Numbered from the stretch's first letter, positions 1-7,156 are shown. The stretch: 7,279 bases of DNA from an uncultured Actinomyces sp. (GCA_938040725.1 CALHZX010000031.1:1-7279); one strand, 5' to 3'. The notes: generated by a model from the letters alone, not told the origin. Program-made: numbers and translations.

Positions 1-338
1 CGATCCTGCTGATCTCGACGACGATCCGCCTGAGCGCGATGAGCCGCGAGCAGGAAACGCAGATTATGCGATACGTGGGCGCCTCGAACCTGTTCATTCA
101 GGCCCCCTTCATGATTGAGGGCGCGCTGGCCGCGCTGGTGGGCGCCGTGTTCGCGATCGGATCGCTGTTCGCCGGCGTTCACTTCATCGTCCAGGGCTGG
201 ATGGCCCCCTCCTTCAGGTGGACGAACTTTATCGGTATGGGCGAGGTGGCGATCATGACGCCGATCCTCGTTCTGGCAGCGGTTGCGCTGGCGGTTATCG
301 CGTCGGCGTTCTCGCTCGCGAAGTACACGAAGGCGTAA
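1..338 (+). CDS. ftsX: Cell division protein FtsX, C-terminal part (5' end outside window)
   Basis: This is the C-terminal ~111 residues of FtsX, the integral membrane subunit of the FtsEX complex. FtsX carries no transport cargo; it transmits ATP hydrolysis by FtsE across the membrane to activate a peptidoglycan hydrolase at the septum. The reading frame is open to the left edge (first whole codon at 3), so the ATG at 39 is internal. The visible sequence has the family signature TTIRLSAMSREQETQIMRYV followed by GAS and PFMIEGALAALVGA, then two hydrophobic segments (roughly 115-195 and 245-325) that match the last two FtsX helices, and a short basic end (KYTKA). The stop at 336-338 lies five bases before the M23 peptidase gene, so the two are probably co-transcribed and translationally coupled. 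The partner ftsE would be expected just upstream, outside the window. Confidence 0.93.
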   Translation, partial: ILLISTTIRLSAMSREQETQIMRYVGASNLFIQAPFMIEGALAALVGAVFAIGSLFAGVHFIVQGWMAPSFRWTNFIGMGEVAIMTPILVLAAVALAVIASAFSLAKYTKA

Positions 339-343
339 GTCTC

Positions 344-1618
344 ATGTCCCGTTTCCTGCATCATCGTGGCCGTCGCGCGCTGCGCGTCGGCGCGCTCACC
401 CTGGCGGTGGCGTCCTTCGCGGCGATGAGTCAGACGATGCCTGCTCGCGCCGACGACGAGCGCGACGCCGCCGCGAACGCAGCCGCAGAGGCTGAGGCGA
501 CGGTCAATGCGTTGCAGTCGCAGCTGGAGGGCATCGACGCGTCGCTCGCTCAGGTCTTCATCGACCTGCAGGCTCTCAACGGGCAGATTCCGGTGACGCA
601 GGCCGCCTACGAGTCCGCGACCGCGACGTACGACGCGAAGTCGCGTGAGCACGCGACGATCCTGGGCGAGCTGAATGCCGCCCAGGGCGAGCAGAACCGC
701 ATTGACCAGTCGCTGACTCAGGCCACCGCGCAGGCCGACGACGCACAACGCGCAATCGCCGACCTGGTGCGCCGCAAGTACCGCGAAGGCAACGTCGATC
801 CTGTCGCCGTGGCCCTGACCGCGGGTGGTACGGAGTCGATTACCGACCGTGCGGCGGCCGCCGACATGGCGCTGCGCACGGAGAGCCAGACGATGACCGC
901 CGCGCTGGATGTCTCCTCGTCCCAGCGCACGCAGGCCACTCGTCAGAACGCGATCACGGATCGTATTTCCGACCTGGAGGAGAAGGCCGCGCAGGCCGAG
1001 GCCGAGGCGAAGGCTGCGAAGAGCGAGGCTGACTCCAAGCTCACGGAGCTCAATAACCTGAAGACGCAGGCGCAGGCCAAGCAGGCCGAGTGGGATGCCC
1101 AGAAGGGCCAGGTTCAGGCCTCGCTCGACCAGGCCGAAGCGGACTATCAGGCGCGCAGCGCGGAGCTCGCGGCGATCAACGCCGCAAACATTGCGTCGGG
1201 GGCCTCCTACGTGTCCGCGTCGGGCTTCCGTAGCCCGCTCGATATTCCGATCGTCGTGACCAGCCCGTTTGGCATGCGCTACCACCCTGTCCTGGGCGTG
1301 ATGAAGGGCCACTCGGGCACCGACATGGCCGCCGACTGCGGCACGATTATTCGCGCTGTGGCCTCGGGATACGTCAATGCGGTGTCCTCGGACTATTCGG
1401 CGGGCAACTACGTGGATATTAACCACGGCCTCGTCGGCGGTAACTCCGTCATCACCGAGTACCTGCACATGCAGGCCCAGTACGTGTCTCCGGGTCAGTA
1501 CGTCAACGCTGGAGACGCGCTGGGTGAGGTTGGGTCGACCGGCTACGCGACCGGATGCCACCTGCATTTTGGTGTCATTCAGAACGGAAGCTACGTTGAA
1601 CCAATGGATTATTTGTAA
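344..1618 (+). CDS. Secreted coiled-coil M23 (LytM) family metallopeptidase, probable FtsEX-linked cell-wall hydrolase
   Basis: A 424-residue exported protein likely to cut peptidoglycan peptide bonds at division. Residues 1-36 look like a Sec signal peptide: basic start (RFLHHRGRRALR), hydrophobic core and a PARA|DD cleavage site; there is no lipobox. Residues ~38-285 are Ala/Gln/Glu/Lys-rich with heptad character, predicted as long coiled coils. A short linker leads to an M23 domain (~300-424): SPFGMRYHP at 307-315, the zinc ligands H323 and D327 in GHSGTD, H375 in EYLHM, and H406/H408 in HLHFG. All expected zinc and catalytic residues are present, unlike E. coli EnvC, whose LytM domain is degenerate. 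The only two cysteines, C332 and C405, both lie in the catalytic domain and could form a disulfide. The ATG at 344 was chosen because it gives the signal peptide and follows the ftsX stop; a weak GAAGG lies about 10 bases upstream. Coiled coil plus hydrolase next to ftsX parallels EnvC, PcsB and RipC; the FtsX interaction is inferred from this. Confidence 0.9.
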   Translation: MSRFLHHRGRRALRVGALTLAVASFAAMSQTMPARADDERDAAANAAAEAEATVNALQSQLEGIDASLAQVFIDLQALNGQIPVTQAAYESATATYDAKSREHATILGELNAAQGEQNRIDQSLTQATAQADDAQRAIADLVRRKYREGNVDPVAVALTAGGTESITDRAAAADMALRTESQTMTAALDVSSSQRTQATRQNAITDRISDLEEKAAQAEAEAKAAKSEADSKLTELNNLKTQAQAKQAEWDAQKGQVQASLDQAEADYQARSAELAAINAANIASGASYVSASGFRSPLDIPIVVTSPFGMRYHPVLGVMKGHSGTDMAADCGTIIRAVASGYVNAVSSDYSAGNYVDINHGLVGGNSVITEYLHMQAQYVSPGQYVNAGDALGEVGSTGYATGCHLHFGVIQNGSYVEPMDYL

Positions 1619-1625
1619 TCCGCGT

Positions 1626-1631
1626 TAGGAT
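1626..1631 (+). promoter_or_regulatory. Possible -10 element (TAGGAT) for smpB
   Basis: TAGGAT fits the TAnnnT pattern of actinobacterial housekeeping promoters. Transcription would begin near 1637-1639, inside the 5' arm of the following hairpin, so smpB transcripts would lack part of that stem. No good -35 sits at 16-18 bases: TTGAAC at 1596-1601 is 24 bases away. The call is therefore weak. Confidence 0.22.
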
Positions 1632-1632
1632 G

Positions 1633-1666
1633 GACCCTCGTAGCGTTTTGCTACGGGGGTCTTTCC
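1633..1666 (+). terminator. Candidate intrinsic terminator after the M23 gene
   Basis: GACCCTCGTAGC (1633-1644) pairs with GCTACGGGGGTC (1650-1661) over 12 positions including one G-U wobble, closing a 5-base GTTTT loop. The stem starts 14 bases after the M23 stop. The downstream tract is only TTTCC, so termination may be partial, allowing read-through from ftsEX-M23 into smpB. Stem and position are directly visible; the terminator role is inferred. Confidence 0.6.
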
Positions 1667-1681
1667 GCATGAGTGCGGAAA
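1662..1681 (+). other. Second hairpin abutting the terminator-like stem, just upstream of smpB
   Basis: TTTCCGCA (1662-1669) pairs perfectly with TGCGGAAA (1674-1681) around a TGAG tetraloop, giving an 8-bp stem that begins at the base directly after the first stem and ends 9 bases before the smpB ribosome binding site. No T-run follows, so it is not a terminator by itself. It could protect an mRNA 5' end, stack on the first stem, or influence smpB translation; the function is unknown. Confidence 0.55.
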
Positions 1682-1690
1682 ACGAGTCTG

Positions 1691-1698
1691 AAAGGAGG
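1691..1698 (+). promoter_or_regulatory. Strong ribosome binding site of smpB
   Basis: AAAGGAGG is near-perfectly complementary to the 16S rRNA 3' end and lies 4 bases before the ATG at 1703. It fixes that ATG as the start rather than the in-frame GTG at 1673, which lies inside the second hairpin. Confidence 0.85.
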
Positions 1699-1702
1699 CA
1701 GC

Positions 1703-2230
1703 ATGCCCAAGGATTGGAAGAAGCCCAAGCCCACGGAGGGGCAGCGCGCCAAGGCTGCCTCCGATGCGAAGAAGACGATTGCCCGCAACAAGAAGGCGCG
1801 CCACGACTACACGATCGAGGATACGTGGGAGGCCGGCCTGGCCCTCATGGGCACCGAGGTGAAGGCGCTGCGTATGGGCCGCGCGTCCCTCGTGGATGCA
1901 TGGGTCGAGATCAACGGGGGAGAGGCGTGGCTGTACGGCGCGAACATTCCCCTGTACTCGCAGGGCTCGTGGACGAACCACGCGCCCACGCGTAAGCGCA
2001 AGCTGCTGCTGCACCGCGCGGAGATCGACCGTATGCAGGACCGGGTGGCCGCGAAGGGCTACACGATCGTGCCCCTGGAGCTGTACTTCATCGGTGGCCG
2101 TGTCAAGGCTGAGATTGCTCTGGCCAAGGGCAAGCAGGAGTGGGATAAGCGTCAGGCCCTGCGTGAAAAACAGGATCAGCGCGAGGCCGAGCGCGCGATG
2201 CGACGCTATGTGAAGCAGGCCCGCCGATAG
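1703..2230 (+). CDS. smpB: SsrA-binding protein SmpB (trans-translation)
   Basis: SmpB binds the tRNA-like domain of tmRNA and carries it into the A site of ribosomes stalled on broken mRNAs, so the nascent chain is tagged for proteolysis and the ribosome freed. The 175-residue product shows the family landmarks in order: ARNKKARHDY (27-36), GLALMGTEVKALR (45-57), NHAPTRKRKLLLHRAEI (92-108), IVPLELYF (122-129), and VKAEIALAKGKQEWDKR (134-150), followed by the basic C-terminal tail (151-175) that occupies the empty mRNA channel. It is somewhat longer than E. coli SmpB (160 residues), mostly through a Lys-rich N-terminal extension before the conserved core. In the GKxxxDKR motif the residue before DKR is Trp147, where E. 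coli has His136. The gene sits 18 bases before the first yhgE-like gene and is probably co-transcribed with it; ssrA itself starts about 5 kb downstream. Confidence 0.97.
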   Translation: MPKDWKKPKPTEGQRAKAASDAKKTIARNKKARHDYTIEDTWEAGLALMGTEVKALRMGRASLVDAWVEINGGEAWLYGANIPLYSQGSWTNHAPTRKRKLLLHRAEIDRMQDRVAAKGYTIVPLELYFIGGRVKAEIALAKGKQEWDKRQALREKQDQREAERAMRRYVKQARR

Positions 2231-2234
2231 GGGA

Positions 2235-2241
2235 AAGAAGG
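2235..2241 (+). promoter_or_regulatory. Ribosome binding site of the first YhgE/Pip gene
   Basis: AAGAAGG, 7 bases before the GTG at 2249, supports that non-ATG start. The resulting protein places its WFN motif at residues 37-39, exactly as in the downstream paralog, which independently supports the start. Confidence 0.65.
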
Positions 2242-2248
2242 CGACCTT

Positions 2249-4939
2249 GTGCGAGGTTCCGTCAGGTTTTTTCGTCGTGATCTGCTGAGGCTGGTACGTG
2301 TACCGGTCGCGTGGATTGTCATCATCGGTATGGCGTTCGTGCCCGCGCTGTACGCGTGGTTCAACATCGTTGGCTTCTGGGACCCGTATTCGCAGACTTC
2401 CCACATTCGCGTGGCGGTGGCGAACGAGGACGAGGGCGCGACCAAGGACCGGATCGGCACCGTGAATGTGGGTGCGATGCTTGAGACTCAGATGAAGCAG
2501 AACGATCAGCTGGGCTGGCACTTCGTGAGCGCCGACGAGGCACGCGCGGAGGTCGAGCGCGGTGATTCCTACGCTGCCTTCATTATCCCGGCCTCTTTTT
2601 CGCGTGACCTGACGGGCATCGTTGACGGCACGTACGTCAAGCCGAATATCCAGTATTACGTCAACGAGAAGAATAACGCGGTCGCCCCGAAGATCACGGG
2701 TGCGGGCGCGACGGCGCTGGATCGCCAGATCAATTCCGCGTTCGTCTCGACGGTGGCCAAGGTTTTGTCGGAGAAGGCGTCCGAGGCCGGTATCAGTATT
2801 GCGGACAAGGCCGACCAGAAGCGTTCGGACGTGTCCGCGTCGGTGTCCGAGGCCTCGGCCAAGCTGGGTAGCGCCTCGCAGACCTTGGACGGTATGGGGG
2901 ACAAGATCGACGCGGCGAAGGCGTCGGTGGCCTCGGCGCGCACGACCCTGAGTGATCTGGACGCTGCCGTCTCGGAGCTGTCGACGTCCCTGGACCAGGC
3001 GGACCAGCTGGTGAGCGATTCGCGGACCTCGCTGGCGTCTTTTTCAAGCCAGATGGGCGGGGCCCTTGACGGCCTGTCCTCGAATGCGGCGGGTGCACTG
3101 GCAGGCGTGTCCGCGAACGCGGGAACCCTCGACGGTGCTGTGCAGGGTGCGTCCGGACGCGTGGGTGGCCTGCTCACCGAGGGCACATCGATCAACGACT
3201 CGGTGGCCGGCGTGCTCGCGGAGCTGAATGCCCTGGGGATTGGCAATCTGCCTGCGGCGGGGACCGCCCTGACCGATCTGACGAATCAGAACACGGCTCT
3301 GTCCACAGCGCTGAGCGACCTGACGACCCTGAACTCCGACCTGTCGGCCACGTCCACGTCGATTTCGGACGCGCTGACGTCAGCGTCCGACGCGTCTGCT
3401 GCGGTCTCTGCCTCGGTGACGAATGCTCGCAGCGGAGTGTCCGCCCAGCTGCCCGCGATCTCTGCGGCCCTCGACGACTTCTCGGCTGCGTCCTCGTCGA
3501 TGCGTTCTTCATTGGACACGCTGCGCAGCCAGCGCGCCCAGGTGTCGGGCCTGCTCGATCAGCTCGATTCCCTCCTGGACGGGGCGAAGACGGCCACCCA
3601 GACGAGCTCGACGAATGTCGCCGCGATCAAGACGGATCTCGATTCGGTGGCCACGGATATTTCGTCGCTGTCCTCCTCGAATACGCTGCGTGACCTCGCG
3701 GATTCCCTGGGAGTCAATGCTGAGTCGATCGCCTCCTTCATGGCCTCGCCGACGCAGATCGAGACGAAGGCCGTGTACCCCGTGGCCGCCTACGGCTCGG
3801 CGATGGCCCCGCTGTTCACGAACCTGGCCCTGTGGATCGGCGCGTTTTCACTCGTCCTTCTGCTCAAGCTCGACGTGGATGAGGAGGACATTGGCCCGAC
3901 ATCGTCGGCCGCCAAGTACATGGGCCGGTGGATGCTGATCGCCTTCTTCGGGGTCATCCAGGCGCTTGTTGTGTCGATCGGCGACCTGATTATCGGCGTG
4001 CAGACGGTCTCCCGACTGGGTTTCGTAGGAACGGCGATGATCATCTCGCTGGTGTTTACCTCGATCGTCTACATGCTCTCCACGTGCTTCCAGCACATCG
4101 GCAAGGGCCTATGCGTCATCATCATGGTCATGCAGATCCCTGGGTCTGCTGGCCTGTACCCGATCGAGATGCTCCCGTCCTTCTTCCGCTTCTTGCACCC
4201 GCTGTTCCCGTTCACTTACGGTGTTAACGCGTTGCGTGAAATCGTCGGCGGTTTCTACGGGCACACCTACCTGTCGTGCCTGGCGGTTCTCGGCGCCGAG
4301 GCGCTGGTTGCCTTCGCGATCGGCCTCGCGCTGCGGCCCTTCCTCGTGAACCTGAACGCGATGATCACGCGCGACCTGGCGTCCTCTGGTCTTTTCCTGG
4401 CCGAGGCGACGCGTGTGCCTTCCAACCGCTATCGCCTCACCCAGATCGTTGCGGCCCTGGCCGATCACGACGGCTTCCAGCGCTCGGTGAGCGGCCGTGC
4501 CGCGCGCTTCGAGCGTCGTTACCCGACGATTCGCCGCGCCGCGATCATTCTCGGGGTTATCGTGCCGGTGGCTCTGGCGGTGCTGTCCGTCGCGAATGTG
4601 GCGGAGGTGCCGATCATTCTGGGGGCCTGGATCGTCTGGGTTCTCCTCGTCATCACTTTCCTGATTGGAGTGGAGTACCTGCGCGAGGCTTTGGCGCGTC
4701 AGCAGCTCCTCGGTGCCATGGACGAGCAGGACGTGCGTTCCCTGCTCACCCGCCGCGTGCAGGGCGCGCGATCGCGTCTCGCGCTTGGCGCGGCCGCCGT
4801 GGGCGCGTCGATCTCGTCGGCGCTCGCCTCAACCCTGGGTGAGCGCGAGGGAGAGGGCACGGAGGAGGCCGACCCCGGCCTCGTCGATGAGGACGGCGCG
4901 GGCGAAGCGTCGGAGGCGGCGAAGGGAGAGCAGCAGTGA
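2249..4939 (+). CDS. YhgE/Pip-family membrane protein with long extracytoplasmic coiled coil and extra C-terminal membrane domain
   Basis: This 896-residue protein belongs to the YhgE/Pip family (Lactococcus phage infection protein Pip, Bacillus YueB; EsaA of type VII secretion is similar in plan), whose membrane part resembles ABC-2 permeases. One helix (~18-38) is followed by the N-terminal domain: WFN (37-39), DPY, VAVANEDEG and YYVNEKNN (from 136). Residues ~160-505 are Ser/Ala/Asp/Leu-rich with repeated helical spacing, likely an extracytoplasmic coiled coil. The C-terminal family domain starts with YPVAAYGSAMAP and has helices near 522-542, 561-583, 591-612, 618-640 and 674-697, ending at LRPFLV. 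Unusually, about 190 more residues follow: a basic stretch, two further helices (~764-784, 787-811), a cytoplasmic-looking segment and a Glu/Asp/Gly-rich acidic tail. Its stop overlaps the start of a paralog by 4 bases. The family's biochemical activity is unsettled (phage receptor in Firmicutes; proposed export or envelope role). No ATPase gene lies beside it. Confidence 0.88.
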   Translation: MRGSVRFFRRDLLRLVRVPVAWIVIIGMAFVPALYAWFNIVGFWDPYSQTSHIRVAVANEDEGATKDRIGTVNVGAMLETQMKQNDQLGWHFVSADEARAEVERGDSYAAFIIPASFSRDLTGIVDGTYVKPNIQYYVNEKNNAVAPKITGAGATALDRQINSAFVSTVAKVLSEKASEAGISIADKADQKRSDVSASVSEASAKLGSASQTLDGMGDKIDAAKASVASARTTLSDLDAAVSELSTSLDQADQLVSDSRTSLASFSSQMGGALDGLSSNAAGALAGVSANAGTLDGAVQGASGRVGGLLTEGTSINDSVAGVLAELNALGIGNLPAAGTALTDLTNQNTALSTALSDLTTLNSDLSATSTSISDALTSASDASAAVSASVTNARSGVSAQLPAISAALDDFSAASSSMRSSLDTLRSQRAQVSGLLDQLDSLLDGAKTATQTSSTNVAAIKTDLDSVATDISSLSSSNTLRDLADSLGVNAESIASFMASPTQIETKAVYPVAAYGSAMAPLFTNLALWIGAFSLVLLLKLDVDEEDIGPTSSAAKYMGRWMLIAFFGVIQALVVSIGDLIIGVQTVSRLGFVGTAMIISLVFTSIVYMLSTCFQHIGKGLCVIIMVMQIPGSAGLYPIEMLPSFFRFLHPLFPFTYGVNALREIVGGFYGHTYLSCLAVLGAEALVAFAIGLALRPFLVNLNAMITRDLASSGLFLAEATRVPSNRYRLTQIVAALADHDGFQRSVSGRAARFERRYPTIRRAAIILGVIVPVALAVLSVANVAEVPIILGAWIVWVLLVITFLIGVEYLREALARQQLLGAMDEQDVRSLLTRRVQGARSRLALGAAAVGASISSALASTLGEREGEGTEEADPGLVDEDGAGEASEAAKGEQQ
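4924..4928 (+). promoter_or_regulatory. Ribosome binding site of the second YhgE/Pip gene, inside the first
   Basis: GGGAG within the last codons of the upstream gene, 7 bases before the GTG at 4936. The start and the upstream stop share GTGA (4936-4939), the classic arrangement for translational coupling and near-equal synthesis of two partner proteins. Confidence 0.65.
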
Positions 4940-7140
4940 GGACCATCTGGGCTATCTATCGCGCCGACCTGCGCCGCGCGCATCGTTCCCTGATCGCCAG
5001 CGTCGTCGTCTTCGGCCTGGTCGTCATCCCGTCGCTGTTCACGTGGTTCAACGTGGCGGCGTCGTGGGACCCGTTCGGGAACACGAAGAGCCTGCGCATC
5101 GCGATTGCGAACACGGACGAGGGCTACAAGTCGGACCTGGTGCCGCTGCACGTCAACATTGGTGACTCGGTGGTGTCCGCGCTGCGTAAGAACGACAACT
5201 TCGACTGGGTCATTGCGTCTGAGGATGAGGCAGTCGAGGGGACGCGCTCGGGCGAGTACTACGCCGCCATCGTCATCCCGTCGGACTTTTCTCAGGAGAT
5301 GCTGACCTTCTTTGACGGGGGAGCATCCTCCGCGCCGATGACCTACTACGTCAACGAAAAGAAGAACGGTATCTCGCCGAAGATCGCCGGGCAGGGCGCC
5401 GAGGCCGTGAGCGCCCAGGTGAACCAGATCTTCGTTCAGACTCTGTCCGAGGTTTCCCTCGATACGGCGACGTCGGTGGGGGACGCGTTGTCCGCCCCAA
5501 CCGCAGTCAACACGGTGACGGCCCTTGATAAACGCGTGCAGACGGTTGCCTCGCGCCTGCGTACCGCGGCCGATAGTGCGGATGCCTACGCGTCTCTCGT
5601 GGGCTCCTCGGTGACGCTCATCGACTCGACGACCACGCTCGTGGACGGGCTGGGCAGCGCGAAGGGCTCCGCGCAGTCCGCGGTCTCGAGCGCTCAGGCC
5701 GGAGCGAGCGGACTCGGATCCGCTGCGTCGGCGGCGGTCTCCTCGGTATCGGACGCGATCTCCTCCTCGCAGTCCTCGCTGGCCTCCCTGTCGAGCGCCG
5801 TCGAGAACGTGTATGCGAACGGCTCGACGAGCGCGTCGGACGCGGCCTCGACGCTGCGCTCGCAGGCCTCCGTGCTGGACACGCAGGCCGCCAGCTTCGC
5901 ATCGATCAAGTCAACGCTCGCGGCACTGCCCGGCTCGCCCGTCTCCCAGTCCTCGCTGGACCGCCTGCAGGCCGCCTCTGACCGTCTGACCGCGGTTGCG
6001 AACGGGCTGCGCTCCTCCGCCTCCGAGCTGGACTCCAAGGTCGCGAACACGCAGGCCGGGCATGACACGGTGAACAGCCTGATCGCCCAGGCGCGCTCCG
6101 CGGTCGACGGCCTGTCCTCCGACTACGAGACCAACCTGCGGCCCCAGCTCGAATCGCTGGCCTCTACCCTGGCCTCGGCTCAGTCTTCACTGAACGCTGC
6201 CCGCACGTCCCTGGAGGGTGCGACGTCCACGGCCTCGAACGGGAGCGGGAGCGCTCGCGAGGGGCTCACCCAGCTGCGCGATAACCTGGCTGGCGCGGCC
6301 ACGAGCCTGCGCGAGGCGGCCGGAAAGCTCGACTCTCTGCACTCCTCGATCAGTGAGGCGCTTGCCAGTGGTGACCTGACGACGCTGGGAACGATTATCG
6401 GGAATAATCCCGAGGCACTGGCTGCCGCGATTGCGGCGCCTGTCGGCGTGGAGAAAACTCCCGTCTACCCGGTCGCGAACTTCGGCTCCCAGATGGCGCC
6501 CCTGTACACGATCCTGGCCCTGTGGGTCGGCTCCGTGCTCATGGTGGTGTCCATGCGCTCGGACGTCACGGACTCCAACGTCGCCGACGGCCTACCCGAG
6601 GGTGATCCGCTGCGCGCGAGGCTCACTGCCAAGCCCGTCGGCCTGTCCGCCGGATACCTGGGCCGCTACCTGATTTTTGGGACGATCGCGCTCGCCCAGG
6701 CGACCCTGGTGGGGCTGGGTGACCTGTACTTCCTGAAGGTCCAGCACACGCACCCGATGCAGTTCATGGGCACCCTGTGGCTGACGGCCGTCGTGTTCTC
6801 GTTCCTCATGTACACGCTCATCGCCACGTTCGGTAATGCGGGAAAGGCCCTGGGCGTGCTGCTCCTGGTCCTGCAGATTTCGGGCGCCGGGGGAGCGTTC
6901 CCGCTGGCGATCCTGCCGTCCTTCTTCTCGTCGATTTCCCCGTTCCTGCCGGCCACACACGCGATCACGGCTCTGCGTGCGTCGATCGCCGGGTACGCGG
7001 GGCACGAGTATGCGGACGCCATGTGGTTCCTGGCCTCCTTCATCCTGTTCGCCGCGTTCCTGGGGCTGGCGCTGCGCCCGCTGCTGGTGCGCAAGAACCG
7101 GCGCATGGTCGAGAAACTGGAGTCCACGAAGCTGCTCTGA
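4936..7140 (+). CDS. YhgE/Pip-family membrane protein with long extracytoplasmic coiled coil (second of a pair)
   Basis: A 734-residue paralog of the preceding protein, ending soon after the family C-terminal domain (LALRPLLVRKNRR plus about 15 residues), which is the usual architecture. One helix at ~19-38 ends in TWFN (WFN at 37-39), followed by SWDPFGNT, IAIANTDEG and YYVNEKKNGISPKI (from 137). A Ser/Ala/Thr-rich, probably coiled-coil region spans ~165-500. The C-terminal domain begins with NNPEALAAAIAAPV and YPVANFGSQMAPLY, with helices near 523-541, 576-597, 610-632, 636-657 and 694-716. The loop between the second and third helices is longer than in the partner and contains GLPEGDPLRARL. 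I see no cysteine in the whole protein. The GTG start overlaps the upstream stop. Heteromer formation with the upstream product is inferred from coupling and matched geometry; substrate and energy source are unknown. No convincing terminator follows, so transcripts may read into ssrA. Confidence 0.88.
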   Translation: MRTIWAIYRADLRRAHRSLIASVVVFGLVVIPSLFTWFNVAASWDPFGNTKSLRIAIANTDEGYKSDLVPLHVNIGDSVVSALRKNDNFDWVIASEDEAVEGTRSGEYYAAIVIPSDFSQEMLTFFDGGASSAPMTYYVNEKKNGISPKIAGQGAEAVSAQVNQIFVQTLSEVSLDTATSVGDALSAPTAVNTVTALDKRVQTVASRLRTAADSADAYASLVGSSVTLIDSTTTLVDGLGSAKGSAQSAVSSAQAGASGLGSAASAAVSSVSDAISSSQSSLASLSSAVENVYANGSTSASDAASTLRSQASVLDTQAASFASIKSTLAALPGSPVSQSSLDRLQAASDRLTAVANGLRSSASELDSKVANTQAGHDTVNSLIAQARSAVDGLSSDYETNLRPQLESLASTLASAQSSLNAARTSLEGATSTASNGSGSAREGLTQLRDNLAGAATSLREAAGKLDSLHSSISEALASGDLTTLGTIIGNNPEALAAAIAAPVGVEKTPVYPVANFGSQMAPLYTILALWVGSVLMVVSMRSDVTDSNVADGLPEGDPLRARLTAKPVGLSAGYLGRYLIFGTIALAQATLVGLGDLYFLKVQHTHPMQFMGTLWLTAVVFSFLMYTLIATFGNAGKALGVLLLVLQISGAGGAFPLAILPSFFSSISPFLPATHAITALRASIAGYAGHEYADAMWFLASFILFAAFLGLALRPLLVRKNRRMVEKLESTKLL

Positions 7141-7156
7141 GGCATCGGTTTTTCCC

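Noticed and set aside
218..343. Upstream in-frame ATG that would extend the M23 protein by 42 residues
   Set aside because: It would overlap ftsX by 121 bases and bury the signal peptide; the ATG at 344 gives a proper exported N-terminus.
179..1567. Long 462-codon open frame on the - strand opposite the M23 gene
   Set aside because: It is antisense to a clear M23 protein, is Arg/Leu/Gly-rich and has no recognisable domain; long antisense frames are expected in high-GC DNA.
1596..1619. TTGAAC plus TGTAAT as an smpB promoter
   Set aside because: The spacing is only 12 bases, too short for a sigma-70-type promoter.
1673..1702. In-frame GTG that would lengthen SmpB by 10 residues
   Set aside because: It lies within the second hairpin, and the extension would translate the AAAGGAGG ribosome binding site.
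1625..2521. 298-codon open frame on the - strand across smpB and the start of the first YhgE/Pip gene
   Set aside because: It is a shadow of two well-supported genes and would run through both intergenic hairpins; its His/Arg/Leu-rich translation resembles no family.
2730..3760. Apparent repeats (recurring GCGTC/TCGGC and Ser-Ala-Asp-Leu patterns) in the YhgE/Pip coding regions
   Set aside because: These reflect low-complexity coiled-coil coding in GC-rich DNA; I found no exact unit or regular period that would make a DNA tandem repeat or CRISPR array.
7141..7156. Terminator after the second YhgE/Pip gene, suggested by the TTTTT run
   Set aside because: No GC-rich stem precedes the T-run.
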